From Planctopirus ephydatiae (GTDB lineage: Bacteria > Planctomycetota > Planctomycetia > Planctomycetales > Planctomycetaceae): a DNA stretch of 64,000 bases. A model generated the notes under the pieces. That model made no database searches. It saw only the letters and a program-made list of their open reading frames with translations, and had not been told where the DNA came from. The stretch covers positions 3,435,501-3,499,500 of the forward strand of contig NZ_CP036299.1 of assembly GCF_007752345.1 (NCBI RefSeq), in the 5' to 3' direction. Made by a program: the position numbers and the translations under genes. The stretch's first letter is position 1. Every line of letters begins with the position of its first letter. This document shows, piece after piece, positions 21,215-30,319 of the stretch.

Positions 21215-21739
21215 AAGTCTTGATTCCTCTTTGGCACAAACAGTTTTGGAGCGACTGGGAAATTCCCACACGAATTGCTCTGCAATCGGTGTACCGAATC
21301 TGCATAGACTCCACAAGGGCCGGCATTCTCTTCTCGCCGCCCGGAGGTGCTCAACTACATTGCACAGCAGCCCAGTTTTTAGGCACAACTAGGTGCGAAA
21401 CTTTTTGCCTCCTGACTGGTTCAAGATTCTGGCGTTTCAAAGCAGAAACATTGTCAGCGAGATCCCCTCAACACCATTCTTCAAAATCAAATGCCTTTTC
21501 GATGCGCAAATGTTGCGTACGAAATCAAGAAAATAAAAAACTTACAAATATAGATGTACCTTTCGTGAAAATTTTGGAAGATTAGCGATTCGCCGTTCAT
21601 CAATGTCAGGTGTCACGTGGTTCGAGTACCAGGTGACGTCATCCCATCAATGGTACCTCTTCAGCAGGATGCCATCTGTCATTGCAAATCGCAGCCGGGT
21701 GGAGAGTTGAGATCAGCCCCTTGAGTTTGAAGGGATTTC
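21215..21739. other. Divergent intergenic region, 525 bp
   Basis: Lies between the divergent glnN and alpha/beta hydrolase genes and must carry both promoters. It has an AT-rich block at about 21480-21600 and an inverted repeat at 21612-21637. No gene was seen. Confidence 0.5.
21612..21637. promoter_or_regulatory. Inverted repeat, possible operator
   Basis: GTCACGTGGT (21612-21621) and ACCAGGTGAC (21628-21637) form 10-bp arms with one mismatch and a 6-nt spacer. It sits about 100 bp before the hydrolase gene at 21740 and has no T-run, so a protein-binding site is more likely than a terminator. The binding protein is unknown. Confidence 0.3.
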
Positions 21740-22783
21740 ATGACCGCGTTGGCCCGCACAATTCTCTGGATTCTGGCCTTTGGTGGCTTATGTGTTGTCG
21801 CGGGAACTTCTGCTCAGTGGTGGGAAAAGAACGTCCGGCTGGTGGGAGCAGATGACTTAGAACCACAGCGGTTCTTCTCTCTCGAGGTATCTCCGACCAC
21901 TCCGCCTTCACTCCCCGCACAAACACGAGTGACTGTCACGTATTGTGAAAGATCCACGGGATCTCTTCTGGCCGATATTCACGTTCCCACTCGGCTTCAA
22001 TGCCCATCAACAGGGTGGCCAGTGATCATTTCCTTTCACAGTGGCGGTTGGCGGAATGGTCATCGCGGTCATGCTCCGATTGCCGAACTGGTTGATCGCG
22101 GTTTTGCTGTTGTTTCGCATGACTTCCGCAGCTCGGATGTCGCAATTTTTCCGGCTCAGCTTGAGGACAGCATCGCACTGTTAAAATGGCTGGAAGAACA
22201 TGCCGGCGAACACCAGCTCGATCATCAACGGATCGCATTATTCGGTGCTTCCTCTGGCGGACATCTGGCTTTGCTCACCGGCCTCTGCCCAGAAGTTTCG
22301 TCTCAGGTTCAGGCCGTCTGCTCCCTTTATGCACCGACCGATTTTCAGTCCCTGGAATCTGGTGCAGGTTCTCAGGATGAAATGAATCACTTTGCCTTAT
22401 GGGCACCCGAATCACTGCTGCTCGGCGGGCCAATTCCGGAACATCCGGCGGAAGCCCAGTCAGCCAGTCCCTTGTGGCAAGCTGCACAGATCAAAAAATC
22501 GCCTCCCATTCTGCTGATGCATGGAGTGGATGACGATCAGATTCCGTTTGAACAATCGCTGAGTTTGAGTCGGTTGCTGCAGGAGAAGCATCAACCGGTC
22601 ACTTTATGGAAAATTCGATCTTTGCCTCATGGCACCTGGCCGACCAGTCGCATCCAATCGGGTGTCTTCAAGTTTTTCTCAAAGCACCTGCGAGTGACGA
22701 CGAAGTTGGATCAGGAATCGCAGACCGCGAGGTATCGAGCGATCATCAATGAGCCAAGTCTCCCCTACATCCCAATACGCTAG
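21740..22783 (+). CDS. Secreted or membrane-anchored alpha/beta hydrolase (esterase/lipase-like)
   Basis: 347 residues starting with a hydrophobic signal or anchor segment (about 5-26). The alpha/beta hydrolase features are an oxyanion motif HSGGW, nucleophile elbow GASSGGH, an acidic residue in HGVDDDQIP and a C-terminal His in LPHGTW. The layout matches acetyl-esterase/BD-FAE-like enzymes that deacylate sugars or small esters. The substrate is unknown. A second hydrolase of the same broad family lies 700 bp downstream. Confidence 0.75.
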   Translation: MTALARTILWILAFGGLCVVAGTSAQWWEKNVRLVGADDLEPQRFFSLEVSPTTPPSLPAQTRVTVTYCERSTGSLLADIHVPTRLQCPSTGWPVIISFHSGGWRNGHRGHAPIAELVDRGFAVVSHDFRSSDVAIFPAQLEDSIALLKWLEEHAGEHQLDHQRIALFGASSGGHLALLTGLCPEVSSQVQAVCSLYAPTDFQSLESGAGSQDEMNHFALWAPESLLLGGPIPEHPAEAQSASPLWQAAQIKKSPPILLMHGVDDDQIPFEQSLSLSRLLQEKHQPVTLWKIRSLPHGTWPTSRIQSGVFKFFSKHLRVTTKLDQESQTARYRAIINEPSLPYIPIR

Positions 22784-22995
22784 TACTTTCCTTAAGGGTC
22801 ATCTGAGTGCAGAGTTTATGCTGCACACAAACATACCACTTGACTGAATGACCTTATCAAACCCCTCACACAGACTGCTGAATAAAACTCAATTCTTCGA
22901 AATCACAACCGTGTTTATCTATCCTTTTCAAGACGCCGCCAACGTGGGATGATCGAAGCCGCTTCGAATTGACAATTCTCCCATTGGCTGAATCT

Positions 22996-23439
22996 ATGCA
23001 TAGCTGGCTTTATCTTCTGGCGGTCATCGCGGGGGCTGCAACTGCCGTTCAAGCGGCAGTCAACACACAATTAAAGGGGCATGTTCCTGTTCCGATGCAG
23101 GCCACGCTCATCTCATTTTCCACAGGTGCAGTTGTGTCCCTCTTGTACTGCCTGTTGACACGCGCTCCAACACCCGACTGGTCGAGGCTTTCTCAAGCCC
23201 CCTGGTGGGCCTGGACCGGTGGTACTCTGGGCACCTTGTTTGTATGGTCGAGTATGACAGTCGCACCTCGACTGGGAATTGCCCAGATGGTTACGATCGT
23301 CCTCTTCGGCCAGATGCTGACGGCGCTGCTTGTCGATCATTTCGGCCTTCTCGGAATGCAGGCGATTCCTCTGAGTTTCACTCGCATCCTGGGAGCTATT
23401 TTCGTCCTGTCTGGCATGGCGCTCTTCACCTGGCGTTGA
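22996..23439 (+). CDS. YdcZ-family (DUF606) DMT-type membrane transporter
   Basis: About 147 residues from the ATG at 22996; a TTG at 22969 is in frame but less likely. Four to five transmembrane helices fill the protein. The sequence pattern (QAAVNTQL near the start, WWAWTGGTLG and PRLGIAQMV in the middle) is that of the small YdcZ/DUF606 half-transporters, which probably dimerise. The substrate is unknown. It lies between two alpha/beta hydrolases on the same strand. Confidence 0.75.
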   Translation: MHSWLYLLAVIAGAATAVQAAVNTQLKGHVPVPMQATLISFSTGAVVSLLYCLLTRAPTPDWSRLSQAPWWAWTGGTLGTLFVWSSMTVAPRLGIAQMVTIVLFGQMLTALLVDHFGLLGMQAIPLSFTRILGAIFVLSGMALFTWR

Positions 23440-23474
23440 TCCCGTCCCATCCTAAAGTCAAAGATCGCATTCAA

Positions 23475-24434
23475 ATGAACAACTTCAAGACGCGCAACAC
23501 GACACAATTCCAACTCGGAATTCTGGCTTTCATCAAATCAAACGTGACTCTGGCTTTGCTCATTGGAAGTCTTGTTTTCAGTCCGATTTCAGTCATGGCC
23601 GGTGGGATTGATGATCAACCTCGAATCATTCTCTGGCCTGACGGAGCACCTGAAGCCAAACCAGGGACTCCAACTGACATCCCCTACTTATCCGTTTACA
23701 AAGCCGATCCCTCCAAAGCGACTCGATGTGCAATTGTTGTCTGTCCTGGCGGTGGTTATGGCGGGCTCGCCAAATCCCACGAAGGCCACGAAATTGGCCA
23801 GTGGCTGAATGAACTGGGAATCAGTGCTTACGTTCTCACCTACAGGCACGCCCCGGCTTATAAGGATCCTGTCCCACGCCTGGATGTCCAGAGAGCGATT
23901 CGTCTCGTCCGATCTCTGCACTCTCCACAAGCTGGGATGCACGATGCCGATAAAGTGGGCGTGCTGGGTTTTTCTGCCGGTGGACATCTGGCATCGACCG
24001 CTGCCACCCAGTTTGATCTGGGGCTATCGGATTCATCGGATACGATTGACCGGCTGAGTTCACGGCCTGATTTTGCGATCCTGTGCTATCCTGTGATTTC
24101 AATGGAACAGGGCGTCACTCATGCCGGTTCGCGAAGAAATCTCCTGGGCGAAAATCCTTCCGATGAAGATGTGCTCCGGATGTCCAACGACTTGCGCGTC
24201 ACGTCACAGACACCACCGACGTTTCTCTGGCATACTCAGGAGGATGCAGCAGTTCTTCCTGAAAACAGCCTGCGATTCTACTCCGCGATGGTGAAACACC
24301 GCGTGCCTGGCGAACTTCACATTTTCCAGAAAGGCCGCCATGGGATTGGCCTCGGGAAAGGGCAGGGAACCGCTGCCGCCTGGCCAGAACTTTGCGCCAA
24401 CTGGCTGAATTCACTGGGAATGCTCAAGAAGTGA
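23475..24434 (+). CDS. Secreted alpha/beta hydrolase, acetyl-xylan-esterase-like
   Basis: 319 residues from the ATG at 23475; the frame is open back to 23205, but that part overlaps the YdcZ gene and has no start signals. A signal peptide (hydrophobic about 22-40, ending VMAGG) is followed by an IILWPDGAPEA motif, common in secreted planctomycete esterases, oxyanion loop CPGGGYGG, nucleophile GFSAGGH, Asp in TQEDAAV and His in GRHGIG. It probably deacetylates polysaccharides in the periplasm; the substrate is inferred from family only. Confidence 0.82.
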   Translation: MNNFKTRNTTQFQLGILAFIKSNVTLALLIGSLVFSPISVMAGGIDDQPRIILWPDGAPEAKPGTPTDIPYLSVYKADPSKATRCAIVVCPGGGYGGLAKSHEGHEIGQWLNELGISAYVLTYRHAPAYKDPVPRLDVQRAIRLVRSLHSPQAGMHDADKVGVLGFSAGGHLASTAATQFDLGLSDSSDTIDRLSSRPDFAILCYPVISMEQGVTHAGSRRNLLGENPSDEDVLRMSNDLRVTSQTPPTFLWHTQEDAAVLPENSLRFYSAMVKHRVPGELHIFQKGRHGIGLGKGQGTAAAWPELCANWLNSLGMLKK

Positions 24435-24507
24435 TTGCCGCATTCACCCTCTTTGCCTTGAACACGTTCGAGGCAAAGAAATCTCACTCAGCAGAAATCT
24501 CATGATG

Positions 24508-24552
24508 ACAGTGGACTGACGAAAATGCTTTGTCAGTCCACTGTTTCATTTC
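24508..24552. terminator. Hairpin terminator between convergent genes
   Basis: Perfect 13-bp stem (24508-24520 with 24532-24544) followed on the plus strand by TTCATTT. It lies between the convergent hydrolase and folP stops and probably ends transcription from the left, perhaps from both sides. Confidence 0.65.
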
Positions 24553-25447
24553 ACTCTTGCTGAGGCGACTGTTCTGGATCGATATTCAAGGCCACAGCAC
24601 TATAGGCCAGCAGGCAATCCCTGTGTGCAGCCACATCATGGATCCTGAGAAAATCGACTCCCAATTGCGCCAGACCCAGACTGACACCTAACGTTCCATA
24701 TTCTCTCTCGTTGACATCACGCCCGGTGAGTTGCTTAAGAAACCTTTTCCGGGAATGACCCACCAGCAATGGTCGCCCAAGTTTTCGAAAGTGCGGTATG
24801 GCTCGCAATAACGAGAGATTATGTGCCGCGGTTTTGCCAAACCCGATCCCGGGGTCCAGACAGATCGATTCGGCTGAAATCCCGCCGTCGATCAACTGGT
24901 TGATTCTTCGTTCAAAAAACTCAAACACTTCCTGCACAACATCTGTGTAGACCGGATTGTGCTGCATGGTTTGCGGAGTGCCTTGAATATGATTGATGAT
25001 CACGCCGGCCTTAAAATCTCGGGCAACGGCGACCATCTCCGCATCAAACGTTAACCCGGAAATGTCGTTGATGATCAAGGCACCAGCTTCGAGGGCTTTC
25101 CTCGCCACCTGAGCTTTGGTCGTATCAACAGAAATTGCCTGCAGGGAATGTTTTCGAACTTCGCGAATCACCGGAATGACGCGTCTGATCTCCTCGTCCG
25201 CGGCGACGGGTAATGAACCAGGGCGTGTCGATTCACCACCGATATCCAGTATGTCCGCACCTTGACTGGCGAGACAAAGAGCCTGCTGAACCGCCGTTTC
25301 TGTCGAGAAAAATGCTCCTCCATCAGAAAAACTGTCGGGAGTGACATTCACAATTCCCATCAGTCGAGGCTGACGACTTTTTTCGAAGACGTGCTCGCAA
25401 CAATACCATCGCACGTCAGGAGAAGTGTACATATCCATCGTTCCCAT
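24551..25447 (-). CDS. folP: Dihydropteroate synthase
   Basis: 298 residues. The pterin-binding signatures are GIVNVTPDSFSDGG near residue 31, DIGGESTRPG, a central SVDTTKA and NDISG, DPGIGFGKT and the C-terminal GHSRKRFL and RIHDV. It condenses a dihydropterin pyrophosphate with p-aminobenzoate in folate synthesis, in the cytoplasm. Several in-frame ATGs lie at the start, so the exact N-terminus is uncertain; the first about 20 residues are not conserved in the family. Monocistronic. Confidence 0.95.
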   Translation of the reverse strand: MGTMDMYTSPDVRWYCCEHVFEKSRQPRLMGIVNVTPDSFSDGGAFFSTETAVQQALCLASQGADILDIGGESTRPGSLPVAADEEIRRVIPVIREVRKHSLQAISVDTTKAQVARKALEAGALIINDISGLTFDAEMVAVARDFKAGVIINHIQGTPQTMQHNPVYTDVVQEVFEFFERRINQLIDGGISAESICLDPGIGFGKTAAHNLSLLRAIPHFRKLGRPLLVGHSRKRFLKQLTGRDVNEREYGTLGVSLGLAQLGVDFLRIHDVAAHRDCLLAYSAVALNIDPEQSPQQE

Positions 25448-25869
25448 GCTTCAGGTACGCGCAAGAGGGCCATCAACCGTCAACGCACAGTTGATTATAA
25501 CAGACTGTCAATTCGACACTTGCGCGATTTTCTGACAAATTACGAATGATCCCGAATGATCGTTTACCCAGTCCCTCTGGTGTGCACAAAAAAATTGTCA
25601 TCAACGGCACGACAACATCATCCCAGACAATGTGTACCTCCCATTCATCCTAAACGTGTTTTTCGGTTCATTTCATTTGACATCCGTATCCTTCCCGCTA
25701 TCCTGCTTTGGCGTAACCGGAAGAGTTATCCAAAGTTACTCAATGTCAAAATGTTTCGCTCGAAAAGTCATTGATTGGCAGATTTTGCCGATCGACGGGC
25801 GAGTCACCAGGGGGGTCGGGGCTGTCTGCACCGACAAATCTCGTTCAACGTCTGAGGAGGTCTGTGAAG
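25448..25869. other. Divergent intergenic region, 422 bp
   Basis: Between divergent folP and the Cys-Ala-Pro protein gene. It contains a promoter-like sequence at 25677-25704 and the strong ribosome binding site GAGGAGG at 25854-25860. The open frames that run through it lack coding features. Confidence 0.45.
25677..25704 (+). promoter_or_regulatory. Candidate sigma-70-type promoter
   Basis: TTGACA (25677-25682), a 16-bp spacer and TATCCT (25699-25704), about 165 bp before the Cys-Ala-Pro protein start. The match to the -35 consensus is exact, the -10 weaker. Confidence 0.35.
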
Positions 25870-26502
25870 ATGGCTGGTATGTTCAAGTCTATGGCGGCTG
25901 CTGCCGTCGCTGTTGTCCTGTGTTGTGCAAGCGCTGCCGACGCCGGTCTGTTCCGTCGTTCAAGCGATTGCTGTGCTCCAGCTCCAAGCTGCGCTGCACC
26001 TGCACCAAGCTGTGCAGCTCCTGTTGCATGTGCACCTAGCTGCGCTGCTCCAGTTGCTTGTGCTCCTGCCTGTGAACCAACCCCTTGCTGCAAAGTGAAG
26101 AAGGTTCGTTGCAAGAAGAAGCGTTCCAGCTGCTGCCCAAGCGAATGTGCACCAAGCTGTGCAGCTCCTAGCTGCGCCGCTCCAGTCGCCTGTGCTCCTA
26201 CATGTGCCGCTCCTGCTCCAGCTGCTTGTGCACCAGCACCAGTCGCTTGTGCTCCAGCTGCTCCAACATGTGCAGCACCAGCTCCAGCTGCCTGTGCACC
26301 AGCTCCATGTGCTCCAACATGTGCTGCACCAGCAGTCGCATGTGCACCTGCTGCTGCTCCATGTGCTCCAGTAGCTCCATGTGCGCCAGTGGCTCCATGT
26401 GCTCCAACATGTGCTGCACCAGCAGCTCCTGTTGAAGCTGCTCCAGCCGCTCCTGTTGCTCCAGCTCCACCAGCCGAAGCACCAGCACCAGCTGCTAACT
26501 AA
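25870..26502 (+). CDS. Secreted Cys-Ala-Pro-rich repeat protein
   Basis: 210 residues from the ATG at 25870, which has GAGGAGG 9 nt upstream; a GTG at 25864 is too close to that site. A signal peptide (hydrophobic 8-21, SAADAG cleavage region) precedes a protein built almost wholly of short repeats such as CAAPxxCAP. One basic Cys-rich block (about residues 75-93: KVKKVRCKKKRSSCCP) interrupts it, and a Cys-free Pro/Ala tail ends it. Repeats of this kind suggest a disulfide-cross-linked structural or surface protein. The strong ribosome binding site and terminator suggest high expression. No homologue is recognised by name. Confidence 0.75.
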   Translation: MAGMFKSMAAAAVAVVLCCASAADAGLFRRSSDCCAPAPSCAAPAPSCAAPVACAPSCAAPVACAPACEPTPCCKVKKVRCKKKRSSCCPSECAPSCAAPSCAAPVACAPTCAAPAPAACAPAPVACAPAAPTCAAPAPAACAPAPCAPTCAAPAVACAPAAAPCAPVAPCAPVAPCAPTCAAPAAPVEAAPAAPVAPAPPAEAPAPAAN

Positions 26503-26557
26503 ATTTGTGCTGATTGGTTGATCTGCAAAGATCGCCAATTCACATGAATTCGTAATC

Positions 26558-26593
26558 GAGTGGGGAGTCTCAATGGCTCCCCACTCTTTTTTT
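26558..26593 (+). terminator. Strong intrinsic terminator after the Cys-Ala-Pro protein gene
   Basis: Perfect 10-bp stem GAGTGGGGAG (26558-26567) / CTCCCCACTC (26577-26586) followed directly by seven T. It lies 56 nt past the stop. Confidence 0.95.
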
Positions 26594-26853
26594 ATGCCAG
26601 GAACGACCCCGAATCATGAGACGCAATGACGAGTTTTCCGGCAGTGAATCACAAATTATTGTTCAATTTCAATGTTGAAAGTGACCAAGATCTGATTGCC
26701 CAGAGCAGCGTCAAGTTCGGCACTGAACACTCTAAATCAGATAAGAGCGAGTTTGCTCGATGACTCACTCGCAAACCCGCACGAGAACTTTCCATCCGCA
26801 AAATAATTGATGACGGTCATCGATGAATGCGACGTCATTCGACGAGAGCCGGA
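26594..26853. other. Intergenic stretch, nothing recognised
   Basis: With the terminator this makes about 350 bp between the Cys-Ala-Pro gene stop and the small ORF after bioB. No coding or RNA signal was seen. Confidence 0.4.
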
Positions 26854-27105
26854 TCAGGACGATGCTCTTCGTGATCCAGCCAAAAACCGTTGAAGATCGG
26901 TCTCACTAGCCATGATCGTCCGGCAAAAGCCAGTCGGCGTTCGATCATACCGAACCTGAGCTGCCTCAGAGGCATGTTCGTGCAACCACGAGATGAACTC
27001 AGGCCTGGCAAAATCACCGGGTGCAGCGATCTCATGACTCATCGCCGTGCGGATTTCCGTTACCAGAACATCCAGTCGGCTGTCAAAGCCATTCGGACTA
27101 GGCAT
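26854..27105 (-). CDS. Small hypothetical protein coupled to bioB
   Basis: 83 residues, not recognised. Its ATG lies inside the last codons of bioB (ATGCCTAG, 8-bp overlap), as expected for translational coupling. The composition is that of a soluble mixed-charge helical protein (EFISWLHEHASEAAQVRY), with no membrane segment and no Cys-rich motif. A second open frame on the same strand (26835-27035) overlaps it but lacks this coupling. It may be a spurious ORF; the coupling is the main support. Confidence 0.45.
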   Translation of the reverse strand: MPSPNGFDSRLDVLVTEIRTAMSHEIAAPGDFARPEFISWLHEHASEAAQVRYDRTPTGFCRTIMASETDLQRFLAGSRRASS

Positions 27106-28252
27106 GACAACCTGCCGCTGTTTTCTCAGGGGTTACACAGGTCGAAGTTCCCTCGCAGCAACTGGTCTTGGGCTGACTTTCCTGAACTGCCTTCCATGCG
27201 AGAAAAGAGTCATGATCACCGATCACGACTTCCATCCCCAGGTCGGCTACCATCTTGAAATCATCTTCAGCTGGCTGCCCTTTGGTCGTGAGATAATCGC
27301 TGACGAACATACTGTTGGCAGCATACAGGCTCATCGCCTGCATCGACCTCAGATTCACTTCGCGTCCGCCGGAAACTCTCAGTTCCACAGCCGGATTGGC
27401 AAAGCGGAACAGACACAAAGCTCTCAAGCACAGGCGGGGATTCAATTCCTGCCGAGCTTCGAGAGGAGTACCATCGATGGCATGCAGGAAATTGACCGGG
27501 GTCGATTCCACACCCAGTTCCCGCAGTTCAAAAGCGACATCGACCAGATCGTTCTGGGTTTCACCCATGCCGACAATCAGACCACTGCACAGCTCCATGC
27601 CGGCTTCACGAACCACCTTCAGCGTTTCCAACCTGTCATCATAGGTATGGGTTGTGCAGATCTTATCGTAAAACTCGCGACCTGTGTTCAGGTTATGGTT
27701 GATCCGATCAACCCCGGCTTCCGCCAATGTTCGGGCCTGATCGGGCGATAACAGCCCCAGGCAGCAGCAGATATGCAGCCCATAGGTCTCTTTGATTTTC
27801 TTGACAACGCTCGCCACATGTCCCACCTCCCGGTTGGATGGACCGCGTCCCGAAGCCACGATGCAATAGGTTCTGGCTTTGGCTTCAACGGCTCGTGCAG
27901 CTCCTTCCATGAGCTTGGCTTCATTCAACATGGCGTACTTGGGAATCTCAGTTTCTGCAATCTTGGATTGAGAGCAGTAACCGCAATCCTCTGGGCAGAG
28001 ACCACTCTTGGCGTTTTTCAGGAAGTAAAGCTGAACTTTATTCCCAAAATACTTACGCCGCACCTTGTAAGCAGCTGCCAGCAGATCCACGATTTCATCG
28101 TCTTCTGAATCGAGAATGGCTAGAGCTTCCTCACGGGTCAGCACGTGCCCGCCAATGACTTTGTCAGCCAGATCACTCCAGCCAATCTTTGTGGAGAAGA
28201 TTTCTTTCGAAGACCCGGTTGCAGACATGGAGACACTCTCGACAGCGGACAT
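27098..28252 (-). CDS. bioB: Biotin synthase
   Basis: 384 residues of radical-SAM enzyme. The 4Fe-4S cysteines are Cys86, Cys90 and Cys93 (CPEDCGYC). Further family motifs include YCSQS, NHNLNTGREF and VNFLHAIDGTPL. It inserts sulfur into dethiobiotin. The protein is longer than enteric BioB at both ends; the last about 30 residues are Cys-rich (SCCEGTSTC, AAGCHA), which is unusual. No other biotin gene is in the window. A small ORF overlaps its 3' end. Confidence 0.95.
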   Translation of the reverse strand: MSAVESVSMSATGSSKEIFSTKIGWSDLADKVIGGHVLTREEALAILDSEDDEIVDLLAAAYKVRRKYFGNKVQLYFLKNAKSGLCPEDCGYCSQSKIAETEIPKYAMLNEAKLMEGAARAVEAKARTYCIVASGRGPSNREVGHVASVVKKIKETYGLHICCCLGLLSPDQARTLAEAGVDRINHNLNTGREFYDKICTTHTYDDRLETLKVVREAGMELCSGLIVGMGETQNDLVDVAFELRELGVESTPVNFLHAIDGTPLEARQELNPRLCLRALCLFRFANPAVELRVSGGREVNLRSMQAMSLYAANSMFVSDYLTTKGQPAEDDFKMVADLGMEVVIGDHDSFLAWKAVQESQPKTSCCEGTSTCVTPEKTAAGCHA

Positions 28253-28480
28253 ACTGATTACCCGTCTCCGGAACTCTCGCCGGCTGGTGACACTGACCAG
28301 TCCGTGAAGACTTCCCGAGCCTGTTATGGTTGTTGAATCATCATTAATTCAGCCGACCCTCACGAGGATCAAGCTGACGAAGCTCGCCGATGGCGAATTC
28401 GCCCTTCACATTTCCCATCAGAGTGTAACTGGTTGCCCTCAGACAATGAATCCACGAGTCAGTCCGGGTGGTGCTGATGT

Positions 28481-29779
28481 TCACTTTGACTGGCTGCGAC
28501 TCGATGCGCGAATGGCGTAAAGATTGGAAAACGTTCTCAGGTAGAGAGTTCCGTTCGAAATCACAGGTGAAGACGAAATCGATTCCGGGATCTCGTTTTC
28601 AGCAACAACTTCAAATTTGCGGCCTGTTTTTACGACGGTCACTTTGCCATCGCGTGCCGTGAGATAGATATGGCCATCGGCATACACAGGCGACGCCCGG
28701 TGTCTTTGCCGATGTGTCCGCTCAAAGTAGACCTCTTTGCCCGTTTCCGCTTCCAGCACATTGAGATTCCCGTCGTGCATGCAGAGGTAAACCAGCCCAT
28801 CCAGAATCAGCGGTGAAGGAACATCCGGCGTTCTTTCCCATTGCCACAAATGGGCTTCGGTTTTGAAAAGGTCTTTGCCGGGCTTGGGCTTAATGCCCAT
28901 CACCGGGCCTCGTTTTGCCGTCGGAATGACCAGTAAATCACCGGCCGCAACGGGAGAGGCCACAAACCGAAGTGTGCGATCGTACTTTGCAGAGGGGTTC
29001 AGTCCGCTCATCCGCCAGACTTCACTCCCATCCGTCAGCCTGTGCCCTACGGTATAGTCGGCTCCGTGTGTCACCAGCACGGTTTCATCACCCTCTCCAA
29101 AAAATACCGGAGAGGCATAGGAATGTTCGTTTTCATCGCTGCCATCGCTCGGTCGATCGACAGCCCATTTTTCTGTGCCAGTCAGTGCATCCATAGCCAC
29201 GATGCGTGCTTCACGGGTTTTCGGATTCCCATCACCATGTAGCAGTTGGAGGTAAAGCACACCATTTCGTAAGAGTGGTGTGGAACTCATGCCAAATTGA
29301 ATGTTGAACTTCCCATATCGATCTTGAACATTGAATTTCCAGACTTCCTTGCCATCCACTGTCAGGCAGGCCAGCGTTCCATCACCAAAAAATGCCCAGA
29401 CATGCTGACCATCAGTTACGGGAGAAGGAGAGGCTGCGTTTCCTTCATCTCCGCGTGCTGTCAGAGTGCTATTGGACACAGTCTTCACCCATTGCACAGC
29501 ACCATCTTTGGTACTCAGACCCAAGACCTGAAGATCTCCACTCTCGGTGACCGTGGTGAGGAAAATCTGATTGCCCCAGATGACCGGTGTCGAACCCGCA
29601 GGCCCTGGCAGGGGAGTTTTCCACAAGACGTTCTTGTCCGCAGACCAGGTGGTCGCGATATTTTTTTCGGAAGAGATTCCGTTATTGAGAGGCCCACGCC
29701 AATTCGGCCAGTCTTCTGCAACAAGTGAAGCACCGCTCAGCAGCAGGACAACACTTGCCAGAGAGCCGAGTTTTGCCAT
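28481..29779 (-). CDS. Secreted PQQ-like beta-propeller repeat protein
   Basis: 432 residues from the ATG at 29779, which begins a clear signal peptide (MAKLGSLASVVLLLSGASLVAE); the frame is open to 29893 but that part looks non-coding. The mature protein starts with DWPNWRGPLNNGIS, the signature of planctomycete outer-membrane-assembly-like PQQ propellers, and carries repeated Trp-containing blades (WKTPLPGPAGSTPV, EVWKFN, EKWAVDRP). It probably acts in the periplasm as a scaffold or binding protein. Enzyme activity cannot be claimed. Confidence 0.82.
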   Translation of the reverse strand: MAKLGSLASVVLLLSGASLVAEDWPNWRGPLNNGISSEKNIATTWSADKNVLWKTPLPGPAGSTPVIWGNQIFLTTVTESGDLQVLGLSTKDGAVQWVKTVSNSTLTARGDEGNAASPSPVTDGQHVWAFFGDGTLACLTVDGKEVWKFNVQDRYGKFNIQFGMSSTPLLRNGVLYLQLLHGDGNPKTREARIVAMDALTGTEKWAVDRPSDGSDENEHSYASPVFFGEGDETVLVTHGADYTVGHRLTDGSEVWRMSGLNPSAKYDRTLRFVASPVAAGDLLVIPTAKRGPVMGIKPKPGKDLFKTEAHLWQWERTPDVPSPLILDGLVYLCMHDGNLNVLEAETGKEVYFERTHRQRHRASPVYADGHIYLTARDGKVTVVKTGRKFEVVAENEIPESISSSPVISNGTLYLRTFSNLYAIRASSRSQSK

Positions 29780-30319
29780 GCAGGAAGATCCAACTTGCGA
29801 GAAAAATGACAGGAGCCCACGATCAGTTTTGACGTACTTCACAGCAGAACCTTCTTCGAAGTGACAACATTTCGGCGTCATGCGTGTCCTCACAAATATC
29901 TCGAGACAAATATCTCAGATCTTTTTGCGATTCAATACATCAGAACGAGAATTCCCCTCAGATGAAAGCCGTCACTTCGCTGCCGTACAGGAGATTGCGT
30001 CCTGATGGCCTTCCGTGAACAAGTGACTTTTGCTTCTTTGATGACGACGAGCGAGTTTTTATTGATGAACATCTTGACGTTTGAGCACATTTGCCGGCTT
30101 TCGAGATCTTCAGGGAAAACCGAGGCAGTCATCGGTGATTTGAGCACTGATCCATTTGAGCACTGAATGGTTTCTGAGCAAATTCTTCACGGCTCGATAA
30201 CTTTTTCTCAATCGGAATGACCGCTGCGATCGATACATGCCCTACGGGGCGATCGGAAGTCACCCACTGAGCCGACAGGTTCAAAATCCTGTCTGGCGGC
30301 AGAAGAAGGATGGAATCGC
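29780..30319. other. Divergent intergenic region, 540 bp
   Basis: Between the divergent PQQ-propeller and YkgJ-type genes. It includes a 13-bp direct repeat, ATTTGAGCACTGA, at 30138-30150 and 30154-30166. A 71-residue minus-strand frame at 29932-30147 has no coding features. The last bases contain the site AGAAGGATGG for the next gene. Confidence 0.45.

Noticed and set aside
23205-23474. Upstream extension of the second alpha/beta hydrolase
   Set aside because: It overlaps the YdcZ-type gene in another frame. The signal peptide at 23475 gives a natural start.
25960-26538. Minus-strand Trp/Ser/Cys-rich frame and other frames across the Cys-Ala-Pro gene
   Set aside because: Low-complexity DNA gives long open frames in several phases. 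Only the plus-strand frame has a ribosome site, signal peptide and terminator.
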